From: an uncultured bacterium
Lineage (GTDB): Bacteria > Bacillota > Clostridia > Oscillospirales > Acutalibacteraceae
Length of the DNA: 53,175 bases
NCBI GenBank assembly: GCA_905215055.1
Contig: CAJMOH010000017.1
Location: 1-53,175 of the forward strand
Direction: 5' to 3'
The stretch's first letter is position 1. Each line of letters starts with the position of its first letter. A program made the position numbers and the translations under genes. The notes beneath the pieces were generated by a model. It saw nothing but the letters and a program-made list of their open reading frames with translations, ran no database searches and was not told where the DNA came from. Shown here piece after piece: positions 26,001 through 34,769 of this stretch.

Positions 26001-26363
26001 ATGCCAGAGAAGAAAACCGCTCCCGGGTGCGAGTTCATGTTTGTCCACCAGGAGATTGTGGACCGGGTGAACCAGGCCATGCCCGCCGAGGAAACCCTCT
26101 TCGATCTGGCGGAGCTGTTTAAGATTTTCGGAGATTCCACCCGGATCAAAATCCTGTATGTGCTCTTCGAGTCCGAGATGTGCGTGTGCGACATTGCCCA
26201 GCTGCTGGGCATGACCCAGTCCGCCATTTCCCACCAGCTCCAGGTCTTGAAAAAGAGCAAGCTGGTCAAATACCGCCGGGAGGGCAAAACCGTGTTCTAC
26301 TCCCTGGCGGACGGCCATGTCCGCACTATTTTGGGCCAGGGCATGGAGCACGTCACGGAATAG
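26001..26363 (+). CDS. ArsR/SmtB family metal-responsive repressor
   Basis: A 120-residue winged-helix repressor. The HTH region is LFKIFGDSTRIKILYVLFESEMCVCDIAQLLGMTQSAISHQLQVLKKSKLVKYRREGKTVFY in pieces such as GMTQSAISHQL. The ECVCD-like EMCVCD gives an alpha3-type Cys pair (as in ArsR/CadC), and the C-terminal HVRTILGQGMEHVTE gives alpha5-type His residues (as in CzrA), so both site types may exist. ATG follows AAAGGATGATG. It heads the efflux locus and has an operator at its own start. Confidence 0.93.
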   Translation: MPEKKTAPGCEFMFVHQEIVDRVNQAMPAEETLFDLAELFKIFGDSTRIKILYVLFESEMCVCDIAQLLGMTQSAISHQLQVLKKSKLVKYRREGKTVFYSLADGHVRTILGQGMEHVTE

Positions 26364-26398
26364 CGCCGGCCCTTCCAGCAAAGCAAGGAGGTTTCACC

Positions 26399-26764
26399 GT
26401 GAAAATTCATTATCTACAAGAAACAGGCATTGCCCTTGTGTCTGGGCAGGGGCCTCTTATCACCAACGGCCAGTCTGCCTTGGAGCTTGCCATGCAGGTT
26501 CAGTATGAGACGGGCGCCCGCAAGCTGGTGCTGGACAAAGAGTCTTTCTGCCCGGAGTTTTTCATTCTCAGCACAGGAGTGGCTGGGGAAGTGCTGCAAA
26601 AGTTCGTCAACTACCACATCAAAGCCGTTGTTTACGGGGATTTTTCCCACTACACCAGCAAGCCTTTGCATGACTTTCTCTACGAGTCCAACCAAGGGAG
26701 GGATTTCTTTTTCACCACCACCCAGGAAGAAGCCATTGAAAGACTCGCCGCTGTCACGGCGTAG
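26399..26764 (+). CDS. DUF4180-like small protein
   Basis: A 121-residue protein resembling DUF4180 (text GQGPLITNGQSALELAMQVQYETGARKLVLDKE, FFILSTGVAGEVLQKFVNYHIKAVVYGDFS, ESNQGRDFFF). GTG 26399 lies 8 nt after AAGGAGG. It has no Cys-rich motif that would point to metal binding. Position between the repressor and the metallochaperone-like protein suggests shared regulation; its role in the locus is unknown. Confidence 0.8.
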   Translation: MKIHYLQETGIALVSGQGPLITNGQSALELAMQVQYETGARKLVLDKESFCPEFFILSTGVAGEVLQKFVNYHIKAVVYGDFSHYTSKPLHDFLYESNQGRDFFFTTTQEEAIERLAAVTA

Positions 26765-26799
26765 AGCATTTTACAAATTGTCAAAAGGAGAGTTCCGCC

Positions 26800-27018
26800 A
26801 TGAAAAAAACCTACAAGCTCACTGATCTGGACTGCGCCAACTGCGCCGCCAAAATGGAGAACGCCATCAAAAAAATCGACGGCGTAACCGATGCCACCGT
26901 CAGCTTTATGACCCAGAAGCTCACGGTAGAGGCCGACGACAGCCGCTTTGACGACATTATGAAGCAGATTGTCAAGGCCTGCAAAAAGGTGGAGCCGGAC
27001 TGCGTCATCAACCTGTAA
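26800..27018 (+). CDS. Stand-alone heavy-metal-associated (HMA) domain protein
   Basis: A 72-residue ferredoxin-like HMA domain with the metal-binding loop DLDCANCAAKME (CxxC). It is the type of domain normally found at the N-terminus of Zn/Cd/Pb ATPases; the ATPase encoded next lacks it. It may hand metal to that pump or sense it. ATG follows AAAAGGAGAG. A 135-nt gap without a recognisable promoter separates it from the ATPase gene. Confidence 0.92.
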   Translation: MKKTYKLTDLDCANCAAKMENAIKKIDGVTDATVSFMTQKLTVEADDSRFDDIMKQIVKACKKVEPDCVINL

Positions 27019-27153
27019 GGGCGAGGCCCCGTCCCTGTCAATTCACGCTTTGGGGTCCTGGACGGTCCCCGGTGAAAGCCGCCGGCGCGGATTTGGGCCA
27101 AGGCTCCTTCCGGCGGGCTGTTCCATGCAATCTTTAAGAAGGGTTTGAGATTT

Positions 27154-29016
27154 ATGACAAGGAAACAGAAAAAGATGGTCCTCCGCATTGCTGTCAGCGC
27201 GGTGCTGCTGGCGGCCGCCGTGCTGATCCCTTACAGCGGGACATGGCGGTTTCTGCTGTTTCTCCCGGCCTATTTCGTCATCGGCTGGGACGTGCTGTGG
27301 AAGGCCGCCCGGAACATCGCCCATGGCCAGGTGTTCGACGAGAACTTCCTCATGGCCCTGGCCACGGTGGGGGCCTTCTGCACCGGCTTTTTCGGAGAGG
27401 GCGAGTATCCCGAGGCTGTGTTTGTCATGCTGTTCTATCAGGTGGGGGAGCTGTTTCAAAGCTACGCCGTGGGCAAATCCCGCAAATCCATTTCCAGCCT
27501 GATGGATATCCGCCCCGACTACGCCAACGTGGAGCGGGACGGAAAGCTCCTTCAGGTGGACCCGGAGGAGGTGGCGGTAGGGGACACCATCACCGTGAAG
27601 GCCGGAGAGAAGATCCCCCTGGACGGCGTGGTGCTGGAGGGAGCCTCCATGGTGAACACCTCCGCCCTCACCGGGGAAAGCGTACCCCGCCAGGTGCAGC
27701 CCGGGGATGATGTGATCAGCGGGTGCATCAACCAGAACGGCCTGCTGCGGGTGCGGGTGACAAAAGCCTTTGGAGAGTCCACTGTGGCAAAGATTCTGGA
27801 CCTGGTGGAAAATTCCAGCAGCAAAAAGGCCAGGGCGGAGAACTTCATCACTAAGTTCGCCCGGTACTACACCCCTGTGGTGGTGATTTGCGCTCTGGCC
27901 CTGGCGGTGCTGCCGCCCCTGTTTTTGGGGGATTGGGTGGGCTGGGTCCAGAAGGCCCTCATCTTCCTGGTGGTGTCCTGTCCCTGCGCCCTGGTCATCT
28001 CCGTTCCCCTCAGCTTTTTCGGCGGCATTGGCGGGGCCTCCCGTCAGGGAATTCTGGTGAAGGGCGGCAATTACCTGGAGGTGCTGGCAGACACGGAAAT
28101 GGTGGTTTTCGACAAGACCGGCACCTTGACCAAGGGTGTGTTCAACGTCACCGCCATTCACCCGGATCAATATTCCGAAAGCGGCCTGCTGGAGCTGGCG
28201 GCCTTGGCCGAGAGCTATTCCGACCACCCCATTTCCCGTTCCTTGAAGGAGGCCTATGGCAAGGAGATTGACTCCTCCCGGGTGGGCCGGGTGGAGGAGC
28301 TTTCCGGCCGGGGCGTGCGCGCTCAGGTGGACGGCAAAACGGTCTGCGCCGGCAACGACAAGCTGATGGAGGAGATTGGCGTCAGCTGGCACCCCTGCCA
28401 TCGGGTGGGGACCACCGTCCATGTGGCGGTGGAGGGCCAGTATATTGGCCACATTGTCATTTCCGACCAGGTGAAGCCAGACTCCAAGGAGGCCATTGCC
28501 GCGCTGAAGGCTCAGGGGGTGAAAAAGACCGTTATGCTCACCGGCGACGCCAAGGCTGTGGGCGAGTCCGTGGCAAAAGACCTGGGCTTGGATGAGGTCT
28601 ATACCCAGCTGCTCCCCGGAGACAAGGTGGCCCGGGTGGAGGCCCTGCTTTCCGAAAAATCTCCCAAGGGCAGGCTGGCCTTTGTGGGAGACGGCATCAA
28701 CGACGCGCCGGTGCTCTCCCGGGCTGATATCGGTATCGCCATGGGCGCTCTCGGCTCTGACGCCGCCATCGAGGCCGCGGACATTGTGCTGATGGACGAC
28801 AAGCCCTCCAAGATTGCCAAGGCCATGGAGATCTCCAAGCGCACCCTGCGGATTGTCCGGCAGAACATTGTGTTCGCTCTGGCGGTAAAACTGCTGGTGC
28901 TCATCCTGACGCCCTTTGGCCTCTCCAACATGTGGGAGGCGGTTTTCGCCGATGTGGGTGTCACGGTCATCGCCATATTAAATGCGTCCCGGGCCTTGCA
29001 AGCGGGAAAGAAATAA
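27154..29016 (+). CDS. P1B-type Zn/Cd/Pb-exporting ATPase without its own HMA domain
   Basis: Pumps divalent soft metal ions out of the cell. In 620 residues the landmarks are the actuator motif ALTGESVP, the membrane metal site CPCALV, the phosphorylated DKTGTLT, the HP motif (SDHPIS) and GDGINDAPVL. The CPC plus late membrane Lys/Asp context fits the ZntA/CadA group rather than a Cu pump. It begins directly with a basic segment and the first membrane helix, with no HMA domain. ATG 27154, 10 nt after AAGAAGGG, is preferred to TTG 27145. It closes the arsR-like/DUF4180/HMA locus. Confidence 0.95.
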   Translation: MTRKQKKMVLRIAVSAVLLAAAVLIPYSGTWRFLLFLPAYFVIGWDVLWKAARNIAHGQVFDENFLMALATVGAFCTGFFGEGEYPEAVFVMLFYQVGELFQSYAVGKSRKSISSLMDIRPDYANVERDGKLLQVDPEEVAVGDTITVKAGEKIPLDGVVLEGASMVNTSALTGESVPRQVQPGDDVISGCINQNGLLRVRVTKAFGESTVAKILDLVENSSSKKARAENFITKFARYYTPVVVICALALAVLPPLFLGDWVGWVQKALIFLVVSCPCALVISVPLSFFGGIGGASRQGILVKGGNYLEVLADTEMVVFDKTGTLTKGVFNVTAIHPDQYSESGLLELAALAESYSDHPISRSLKEAYGKEIDSSRVGRVEELSGRGVRAQVDGKTVCAGNDKLMEEIGVSWHPCHRVGTTVHVAVEGQYIGHIVISDQVKPDSKEAIAALKAQGVKKTVMLTGDAKAVGESVAKDLGLDEVYTQLLPGDKVARVEALLSEKSPKGRLAFVGDGINDAPVLSRADIGIAMGALGSDAAIEAADIVLMDDKPSKIAKAMEISKRTLRIVRQNIVFALAVKLLVLILTPFGLSNMWEAVFADVGVTVIAILNASRALQAGKK

Positions 29017-29054
29017 TTTACAATACAGTGGGAACCCTAAATAGGGGAAAGGCC

Positions 29055-29093
29055 AGCCCGGCGGATGCTCCATTCTGGAAGCCCCGCCGGGCT
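29055..29093 (+). promoter_or_regulatory. Perfect 10-bp inverted repeat before the Fe-S genes
   Basis: AGCCCGGCGG (29055-29064) pairs with CCGCCGGGCT (29084-29093) around a 19-nt loop, with no T-run after it. It may be a structured leader or regulator site for the downstream Fe-S operon. Confidence 0.45.
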
Positions 29094-29125
29094 GAAGCCC
29101 GTAAACCAAGAAAGGAGAAGGCGTT

Positions 29126-29854
29126 ATGCTGGAATTGCAACATATTTCCTGGACCGCCCCCGGCGGCAACCAGGTGCTGCGGGATGTGAGCCTGAGCATC
29201 CCCGAAGGAAAGCTCACCGTAATCACCGGGCCGAACGGCGGCGGCAAAACCACCTTGGCCAAGGTTATTGCGGGCATCGAGACTCCGGACAGCGGCAGAA
29301 TCATTTTAGACGGCAAGGATATTACGGACCTGGACGTGACCCAGCGGGCCAGGGAGGGCGTCAGCTTCGCCTTCCAGCAGCCGGTGCGCTTCAAGGGCTT
29401 TACGGTGCGCCGCCTGCTGGAGCTTTCCGCCGGGAAGAAGCTGCCCGCCAGCACAGTTTGCGAAATGCTGGGCCGGGTGGGGCTGTGCGGCCGTGAATAT
29501 CTGAACCGGGAGGTGGACGCCACCCTGTCCGGCGGCGAGATCAAGCGCATTGAAATCGCCACGGTACTGGCCCGTCACACAAAGCTCTCCCTGTTCGACG
29601 AGCCGGAGGCCGGCATTGACCTGTGGAGCTTTACCAACCTGATCGACGTGTTCCAAAGCCTGCGTGGGAGACTTCATGGCACCCTCATCATCATCTCCCA
29701 CCAGGAGCGGATTTTGGAAATCGCGGATGAAATTGTGGTGATCTCCGGCGGTACCCTTCAAGAGAAAGGGCCTGCCCAGGAGATTCTTCCCAAGCTGATG
29801 GCAGGCAGCGCCCACTGCGACGCCTGCGCCAAGAGAGAGGCGGTGTTCGCGTGA
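29126..29854 (+). CDS. SufC-like ATPase of a minimal SUF (SMS) system
   Basis: The ATPase that drives Fe-S cluster scaffold assembly. The 242-residue ABC-type protein has Walker A GPNGGGKTT, signature LSGGEIKR, Walker B LSLFDEPEAGID and H-loop ISHQ. The glycine in place of Ala/Ser in GGGK is a small variation. It is followed by an overlapping SufB-like gene with no sufS, sufU or sufD, the gene order of the minimal SmsCB pair found in anaerobes. The C-terminus carries CDACAKRE, a Cys pair worth noting. Confidence 0.88.
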   Translation: MLELQHISWTAPGGNQVLRDVSLSIPEGKLTVITGPNGGGKTTLAKVIAGIETPDSGRIILDGKDITDLDVTQRAREGVSFAFQQPVRFKGFTVRRLLELSAGKKLPASTVCEMLGRVGLCGREYLNREVDATLSGGEIKRIEIATVLARHTKLSLFDEPEAGIDLWSFTNLIDVFQSLRGRLHGTLIIISHQERILEIADEIVVISGGTLQEKGPAQEILPKLMAGSAHCDACAKREAVFA

Positions 29855-30768
29855 AAAGCGTGACGGAAGAACTGTTGAAACTGGTCTCGGACTGGACAGG
29901 CTCCTTCAAGGGCGCCTTCAACATCCGGGAGGACGGGGGCTGCGCCGGACGCCAGTCCACCGAGCATATCAAAATCGATTCCAAAAAGGACCTGCCGGGC
30001 TTGGACATCCACATTCTGCCCGGCACCAAGGGGGAGACAGTGTCCATTCCCGCCTGTGTCACCCACGGAGATATTGACGACCTGGTGTACAACGACTTTT
30101 ATGTGGGGGCCTACGCCGATGTGACCATTGTGGCGGGCTGCGGCGTCCACACGGAAAACGGAGAGCCTGCCCGGCACAACGGCATCCACCGGTTTTTCCT
30201 GGAGGAAGGCGCCCGGGTGAAGTACATCGAAAAGCATGTGGGAACCGGTCACGGCACAGGCATCCGGTCTATCGACCCGGTGACGGAGGTGGAGCTGAAG
30301 GAGGGCGCTGTGCTGGAGATGGACACCTCTCAGATCGGCGGGGTGGACCGCACCACCCGCACCACCCGCGGCACCCTGGGCCCCAAGGCCAAGCTGCTGA
30401 TTCGGGAGCGGCTGCTGACAGAGCTTCAGCAGGAGGCCTACACAGACTTCCAGATCACCATGAACGGGGAGGGGGCCTCCACAGACCTGATTTCCCGTTC
30501 GGTGGCAAGGGGAAATTCCTATCAGGCCTACCGGTCCAAGATCATTGGAAACGCTCCCTGCGCGGGCCATTCCGAATGCGACGCCATCATTGCGGACCAC
30601 GGCCGCGTGGACGCCGCCCCAGAGCTTTCCGCCAACCACGGGGACGCTGCCTTGATCCACGAGGCCGCCATCGGCAAGATCGCCGGAGAGCAAATCATGA
30701 AGCTTCGCACCCTGGGCCTGACGGAAGAGGAGGCCGAGGAGAAGATTGTGGAGGGATTCCTCAGCTGA
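29851..30768 (+). CDS. SufB/SufD-like Fe-S scaffold of a minimal SUF (SMS) system
   Basis: A beta-helix scaffold that, with the upstream SufC-like ATPase, builds Fe-S clusters. At 305 residues it is shorter than SufB (about 470), as expected for minimal forms. Landmarks are ARVKYIEKHVGTGHGTGI, the beta-strands of the helix (AKLLIRERLLTE, ASTDLISRSVARG), the motif APCAGHSECDAI with two Cys, ELSANHGDAALIHEAAIGKI and a helical end. The GTG start overlaps the ATPase stop (GTGA). Confidence 0.88.
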   Translation: MKSVTEELLKLVSDWTGSFKGAFNIREDGGCAGRQSTEHIKIDSKKDLPGLDIHILPGTKGETVSIPACVTHGDIDDLVYNDFYVGAYADVTIVAGCGVHTENGEPARHNGIHRFFLEEGARVKYIEKHVGTGHGTGIRSIDPVTEVELKEGAVLEMDTSQIGGVDRTTRTTRGTLGPKAKLLIRERLLTELQQEAYTDFQITMNGEGASTDLISRSVARGNSYQAYRSKIIGNAPCAGHSECDAIIADHGRVDAAPELSANHGDAALIHEAAIGKIAGEQIMKLRTLGLTEEEAEEKIVEGFLS

Positions 30769-30802
30769 GTGGCCGGGGAAAGAGATAGCTTCCCAGAAAA
30801 AG

Positions 30803-30842
30803 AAAGGACATCGGAGCCCTTTGGCCCGGATGTCCTTTTGTT
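30803..30842. terminator. Terminator after the Fe-S operon
   Basis: AAAGGACATC (30803-30812) pairs with GATGTCCTTT (30829-30838), followed by TGTTTTGG. The opposite strand also has a T-rich flank, so it can serve the convergent DMT gene. Confidence 0.85.
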
Positions 30843-30873
30843 TTGGTTTTTCCAGCTTTCAAATCGCGCCGGA

Positions 30874-31734
30874 TCAGCACAAAAGCAGCAGGGTGCCGCC
30901 GGTCAGCAGAACAAGCCCCACTCCCGCTTTGGGGGTCAGCTTTTCCTTTAGCACCAGCCAGGAGAAGGCCACGGTAAAAAGGATGCTCAGCTTGTCGATG
31001 GGCGCCACCAGAGAGGCGTCGCCGGTCTGCAAGGCCCGGTAATAGCACAGCCAGGAAAGACCCGTTGCCACCCCGGAAAGAAGCAGAAACAGCCAGCTTT
31101 TCCCGTCAATGCGGGGGATTTCTCCCTGCTTGCCCCGGGCCAGCACAATGGCCCAGGCCAGAATCAGCACGAACACGGTGCGGATGGCGGTACCCAGGTT
31201 GGAATCGATATTCTCCACGCCCACCTTGCCCAGCACCGTGGTCAGCGCCGCAAAGATGGCGGACAGAAAGGCGTAGAACATCCAGCCGTGGCCCTTTGCC
31301 GCGGCAGGAGCGGCGTCCTTCCTTTCAATCATCAGATAGGTGCCGGCGGCAATCAGAACCATACACCCGGCTTTTCCCCAGGAAAGGGGCTCTCCCAGCA
31401 GCAGAAAGCCCAGCAGCATGGTCAGCAGCAGAGAGCTTTTGTCAATGGGAGCCACCTTGTTCACGTCGCCCATTTGCAGCGCCTTGAAGTAGCAGATCCA
31501 GGAAGCCCCAGTGGAAAGCCCCGACAAAACCAAAAATAAATAGGTAGTGGGGCTGATAGAACCCAGGTCTGGCACACCGGCGGTGAGAAAGGCCATCAGC
31601 CAGGCGAACAGAAGAACAATCCCCGTGCGCAGGGCCGTGGCCACATCGGAATCCACCCGCTGCAAGCCGATCTTGGCCAAAATCGCGGTAATGCCGGCAA
31701 AAGCGGCAGAACCAAAGGCGAATAAAACCCACAT
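30874..31734 (-). CDS. EamA/DMT superfamily transporter
   Basis: A 286-residue membrane protein with ten hydrophobic segments made of two similar halves (the first begins FAGITAILAKIGLQ, the second FAALTTVLGKVGVENI), the pattern of drug/metabolite transporters of the EamA family. The substrate cannot be inferred. ATG 31734 follows the stop of the kinase-like gene after 1 nt, so it is the last gene of the dcd-APH-EamA unit. Confidence 0.9.
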   Translation of the reverse strand: MWVLFAFGSAAFAGITAILAKIGLQRVDSDVATALRTGIVLLFAWLMAFLTAGVPDLGSISPTTYLFLVLSGLSTGASWICYFKALQMGDVNKVAPIDKSSLLLTMLLGFLLLGEPLSWGKAGCMVLIAAGTYLMIERKDAAPAAAKGHGWMFYAFLSAIFAALTTVLGKVGVENIDSNLGTAIRTVFVLILAWAIVLARGKQGEIPRIDGKSWLFLLLSGVATGLSWLCYYRALQTGDASLVAPIDKLSILFTVAFSWLVLKEKLTPKAGVGLVLLTGGTLLLLC

Positions 31735-31735
31735 G

Positions 31736-32644
31736 TCACGCCATCTTCTTTCTGATAAGGTTTCTCACTTCCTCAAGGGACTGAAAGGGCTCCTCCCCCT
31801 CCCTTTGAGCGAACTGAACAAGAAAATCCGCCCCAAAGTCGTGAAGGCAGCAGCAGTCCAGCAGGCGCTCCGCGAATTCCTCCCGATCCTTCCCGGCAAA
31901 GAGCCGCCACAGGCTCCCGTCTCCCCGCAGCAGCTCAAAGGCCGCAGGCCCCAGCTCATACCAGGCCGGACCTCTGTGGGCGTCGGCCCAGTCGATGACC
32001 ACAAGGCTGCCGTCCTCCTGAACCAGCAGGTTTTCCCCAGTCAGATCCCCGTGGGTAAGCACCGGCTCTCCCAGGTCCAGCTGCTCCAGCCGGGCCAGCA
32101 CCTCTTGCCGCAGGGAGGGTGTCAGCCCTTCCAGCCTGAAATTTTTCCGGGCAGCTTGCTTTAGATCGCGAACCGGCAAAACTTCCGTGGGACGGTTCAG
32201 CCGGGAAAGCAGCTCCCGCAGCCGCTCCACAAAGCGCTTCCGCTGGCGGGGAGAGGCCTGGGCCAGCCAGTCCCCGGCCTCTTTTCCCGGGGAATAGCGG
32301 GTAATCAAATAGTAGAATAGATACTTGTCTGCGATTTGCCCCTGGGCCTCCAGGGGAGGCGTGGGGATTCCCCAGGCCAGGGCTTGCCGGGAGGCGGCTG
32401 CTTCGGTGAAAAAGTCCACTGCCGGGTCCAGGCCGGACTCCTTGGGAAAGAAAATTTTCACCACCAAATCCCCGCTGCGGAACACCCCGTTGGTTCCCGG
32501 GGTCAGAGGAGACAGAGGCTGCCAGGGAAGCCCTTCCCGGTGGAAAATCTCCTTCGCCAGCGGCGTAAAAGCTGGGATGGATTGGTACACCCGGCCCCAG
32601 TCCCGCCAGCCTTCCACAGCTTCTGTAAACAGCGCGGCGCTCAT
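31736..32644 (-). CDS. Aminoglycoside phosphotransferase-like kinase
   Basis: A 302-residue protein of the APH/choline kinase fold. The N-lobe Lys is in DLVVKIFF, the catalytic loop is THGDLTGENLL (HxDxxxxN) and the Mg-binding motif is VIDWADA. Such enzymes phosphorylate small alcohols (aminoglycosides, choline, homoserine); without close homologues the substrate is unknown and drug resistance should not be assumed. The ATG overlaps the dcd stop (ATGA). Confidence 0.85.
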   Translation of the reverse strand: MSAALFTEAVEGWRDWGRVYQSIPAFTPLAKEIFHREGLPWQPLSPLTPGTNGVFRSGDLVVKIFFPKESGLDPAVDFFTEAAASRQALAWGIPTPPLEAQGQIADKYLFYYLITRYSPGKEAGDWLAQASPRQRKRFVERLRELLSRLNRPTEVLPVRDLKQAARKNFRLEGLTPSLRQEVLARLEQLDLGEPVLTHGDLTGENLLVQEDGSLVVIDWADAHRGPAWYELGPAAFELLRGDGSLWRLFAGKDREEFAERLLDCCCLHDFGADFLVQFAQREGEEPFQSLEEVRNLIRKKMA

Positions 32645-33162
32645 TTCTCAAAATCCTTGTACAGCAGGCTGGGCTGGATTCCCGTGTTGTTCTGGTACTT
32701 CCCGCTGGAGTACAGGTCGTAATCTCCCTTGATGTCGTGGTAGTAAATTTGGCAGATTTCCACATTGGGATAGATGCGGATAGGCTGGACGCAGAAGATT
32801 TCCAGCGTCCAATAGCCGGCGAAGCCCACGTCCCCAAAGCCGGCGGTGACATGGATAAACAGGCCCAGCCTCCCCACAGAGGACCGGCCCTCCAGCATGG
32901 GGACAAACCGCTCTGTTTTGGTAAACTCGTTGGTCCGGCCCAGATAGAGCTTGTCCGGCTCCAGCACCAGCCCCTCGGGAGGAATGGTCAGCTCCCGGGT
33001 GGGATTGGGAATTTTCATGTCCAGCAGCCTGTCCTCGTACACCAAAAGCTGGTTGTGCAGGGAAAGGTTGTAACTGTTGGGGTTTAGGCGCTGGGGATCA
33101 AAAGGCTCTATCACAATGTCGCCTCCCATGTGCCGGGCGATCTCTTTTCCAGATAAGATCAT
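32641..33162 (-). CDS. dcd: dCTP deaminase
   Basis: Deaminates dCTP to dUTP in pyrimidine deoxynucleotide synthesis. The 173-residue trimeric family member shows LNPNSYNLSLHNQLL, the substrate loop EGRSSVGRLGLFIHVTAGFGDVGFAGYWTLEI in short blocks (EGRSSVGR, AGYWTLEI with catalytic Glu), and a C-terminal YQNNTGIQPS. ATG 33162 is the first gene of a three-gene minus-strand unit and overlaps the kinase gene. Whether it also hydrolyses dUTP cannot be told. Confidence 0.95.
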   Translation of the reverse strand: MILSGKEIARHMGGDIVIEPFDPQRLNPNSYNLSLHNQLLVYEDRLLDMKIPNPTRELTIPPEGLVLEPDKLYLGRTNEFTKTERFVPMLEGRSSVGRLGLFIHVTAGFGDVGFAGYWTLEIFCVQPIRIYPNVEICQIYYHDIKGDYDLYSSGKYQNNTGIQPSLLYKDFEK

Positions 33163-33249
33163 GCTTGCGGTTTCCTTTCTCTTTTTTTAAAATCATAGCA
33201 CGGCGGCAGGGAGCGCACAAGCTCTTTTCCCAAAAAAACTGACCGCCGC

Positions 33250-33278
33250 TTGCCTTTTTTTACAAAATACAGTACAAT
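33250..33278 (+). promoter_or_regulatory. Promoter of the MATE gene
   Basis: TTGCCT (33250-33255), 17 nt, TACAAT (33273-33278), 40 nt before the GTG start. Confidence 0.7.
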
Positions 33279-33318
33279 AAAAAAGTTGCAAATGAAACTT
33301 TAGAAAGGCGGAAAGTAA

Positions 33319-34692
33319 GTGGGATTTCAAGAGAAGATCAAACCGTATTTGGGAGACAAGGCGTTTTACAAGCGGGTGGTGGCCATTGCCCTGCCCATTT
33401 CTGCCCAAAGCCTGATTACCATCGGCGTAAACATGACAGACACGATTATGCTGGGCAAGCTGGGAGAGACGGCCCTTTCCGCCTCGGCCCTGGCCAACCA
33501 GTTCATCAGCATTTTTCAGATCTGCTGCATGGGCATTGGCATGGGGGCTTCGGTGCTCACCTCCCGGTTTTGGGGCATGCAGGACAAGCACTCTCTCCGA
33601 AAGGCCGTCACCATCATGCTGCGGCTGTGCTTTATCTTTGGCCTGGCCTTTACCCTGGCCACCATCCTCGCCCCAGAAGGGTTGATGCGAATCTACACCA
33701 GCGATCCCGCCATTATCCAGGCGGGCGCCAGCTATTTCCGCTGGTCCATTCCCTGCTACTGGCTGCTGGGCTTCTCACTGACCTGCACCATTGTGCTTCG
33801 CAGCGTGGGCCAGGTAAAGCTGCCCTTAATCTGCTCCATCTGCGCCTTTTTCATCAATGTGTTTTTTAACTATCTCTTTATCTTTGGCGCTTTTGGCGCC
33901 CCTCGTATGGAGGTGGCCGGCGCCGCCCTGGGTACGGTAATTGCCCGTGTCTTTGAGTTTTGCTTTATCTGCGGCTATTTTCTGTTTGTGGATAAAAGAG
34001 TGGCTTACCGCCTCAAGCACCTGACCATGAAGTGCCGGGACCTGGTGGGGGATTACCTGCGTATCAGCATTCCCGTGTTGGTCAGCGACACACTGTTGGG
34101 CTTGGGCAACAACGCGGTGGCCATGGTCATGGGGCGGATCGGCGCCACCTTTGTGGCGGCCAACTCCATTACCACCGTAACGCAGCAGCTTTCCACCGTG
34201 TTTATCCAGGGGATTTCCAACGCCAGCTCCATCATCACCGGCCACACGCTGGGCCAGGGCGAGTACGACAAGGCCCAGCGCCAGGGCTTCACCTTTCTGG
34301 GGCTTGGCGCGGTGATCGGCGTGCTGGCGGGCCTGCTCATCATGGCCATCAGCGGACCGGTGATCTCCTTCTACGACATCACCGCCGAAACCCAGCAGAT
34401 CGCCGAGCAGCTGATGCTGGCCGTGGGCTTCATCGTCATTTTCCAGTCTATGAATTCCATCTTGACAAAGGGCGTGCTTCGTGGCGGCGGCGACACCAAA
34501 TTCCTGATGATTGCCGATATCCTGTTCCTGTGGGCGGCCTCTGTGCCTCTGGGCGCCTTGGCGGGTCTGGTGTGGCATCTGCCCGCCTTCTGGATTTACA
34601 CCTTCCTGAAGATCGACCAGATCATCAAGGCCGTGTGGTGCGTGTTCCGCCTTTCCAGCAAGAAGTGGATCAAGCGGATCGAGGCCAAATAA
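33319..34692 (+). CDS. MATE family multidrug/cation efflux transporter (1 of 3)
   Basis: Exports organic cations or other drugs by Na+ or H+ antiport. The 457-residue protein has twelve hydrophobic segments in two halves; typical text is PISAQSLITIGVNMTDTIMLGKLGE in the first span and QGISNASSIITGHTLGQGE in the second half. GTG 33319 follows AAAGGCGGAAAG. Monocistronic and flanked by its own promoter and terminator. Substrate unknown. Two further MATE genes lie in the window and are not close copies. Confidence 0.93.
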   Translation: MGFQEKIKPYLGDKAFYKRVVAIALPISAQSLITIGVNMTDTIMLGKLGETALSASALANQFISIFQICCMGIGMGASVLTSRFWGMQDKHSLRKAVTIMLRLCFIFGLAFTLATILAPEGLMRIYTSDPAIIQAGASYFRWSIPCYWLLGFSLTCTIVLRSVGQVKLPLICSICAFFINVFFNYLFIFGAFGAPRMEVAGAALGTVIARVFEFCFICGYFLFVDKRVAYRLKHLTMKCRDLVGDYLRISIPVLVSDTLLGLGNNAVAMVMGRIGATFVAANSITTVTQQLSTVFIQGISNASSIITGHTLGQGEYDKAQRQGFTFLGLGAVIGVLAGLLIMAISGPVISFYDITAETQQIAEQLMLAVGFIVIFQSMNSILTKGVLRGGGDTKFLMIADILFLWAASVPLGALAGLVWHLPAFWIYTFLKIDQIIKAVWCVFRLSSKKWIKRIEAK

Positions 34693-34734
34693 GGGGCGCT
34701 GCTTCCCCACGAGATTCCCGGTCTGGCCGGACAG

Positions 34735-34766
34735 AAAAAGCCGCTGGCGAAAACCAGCGGCTTTTT
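34735..34766. terminator. Bidirectional terminator after the MATE gene
   Basis: AAAAAGCCGCTGG (34735-34747) pairs with CCAGCGGCTTTTT (34754-34766): 13 bp, loop CGAAAA, T-runs on both strands. Confidence 0.92.
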
Positions 34767-34769
34767 GGT

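Noticed and set aside
27043..28452. Long minus-strand open frame opposite the metal ATPase
   Set aside because: Low-complexity His/Gln/Gly-rich translation typical of an antisense frame; the plus strand carries all P-type ATPase motifs.
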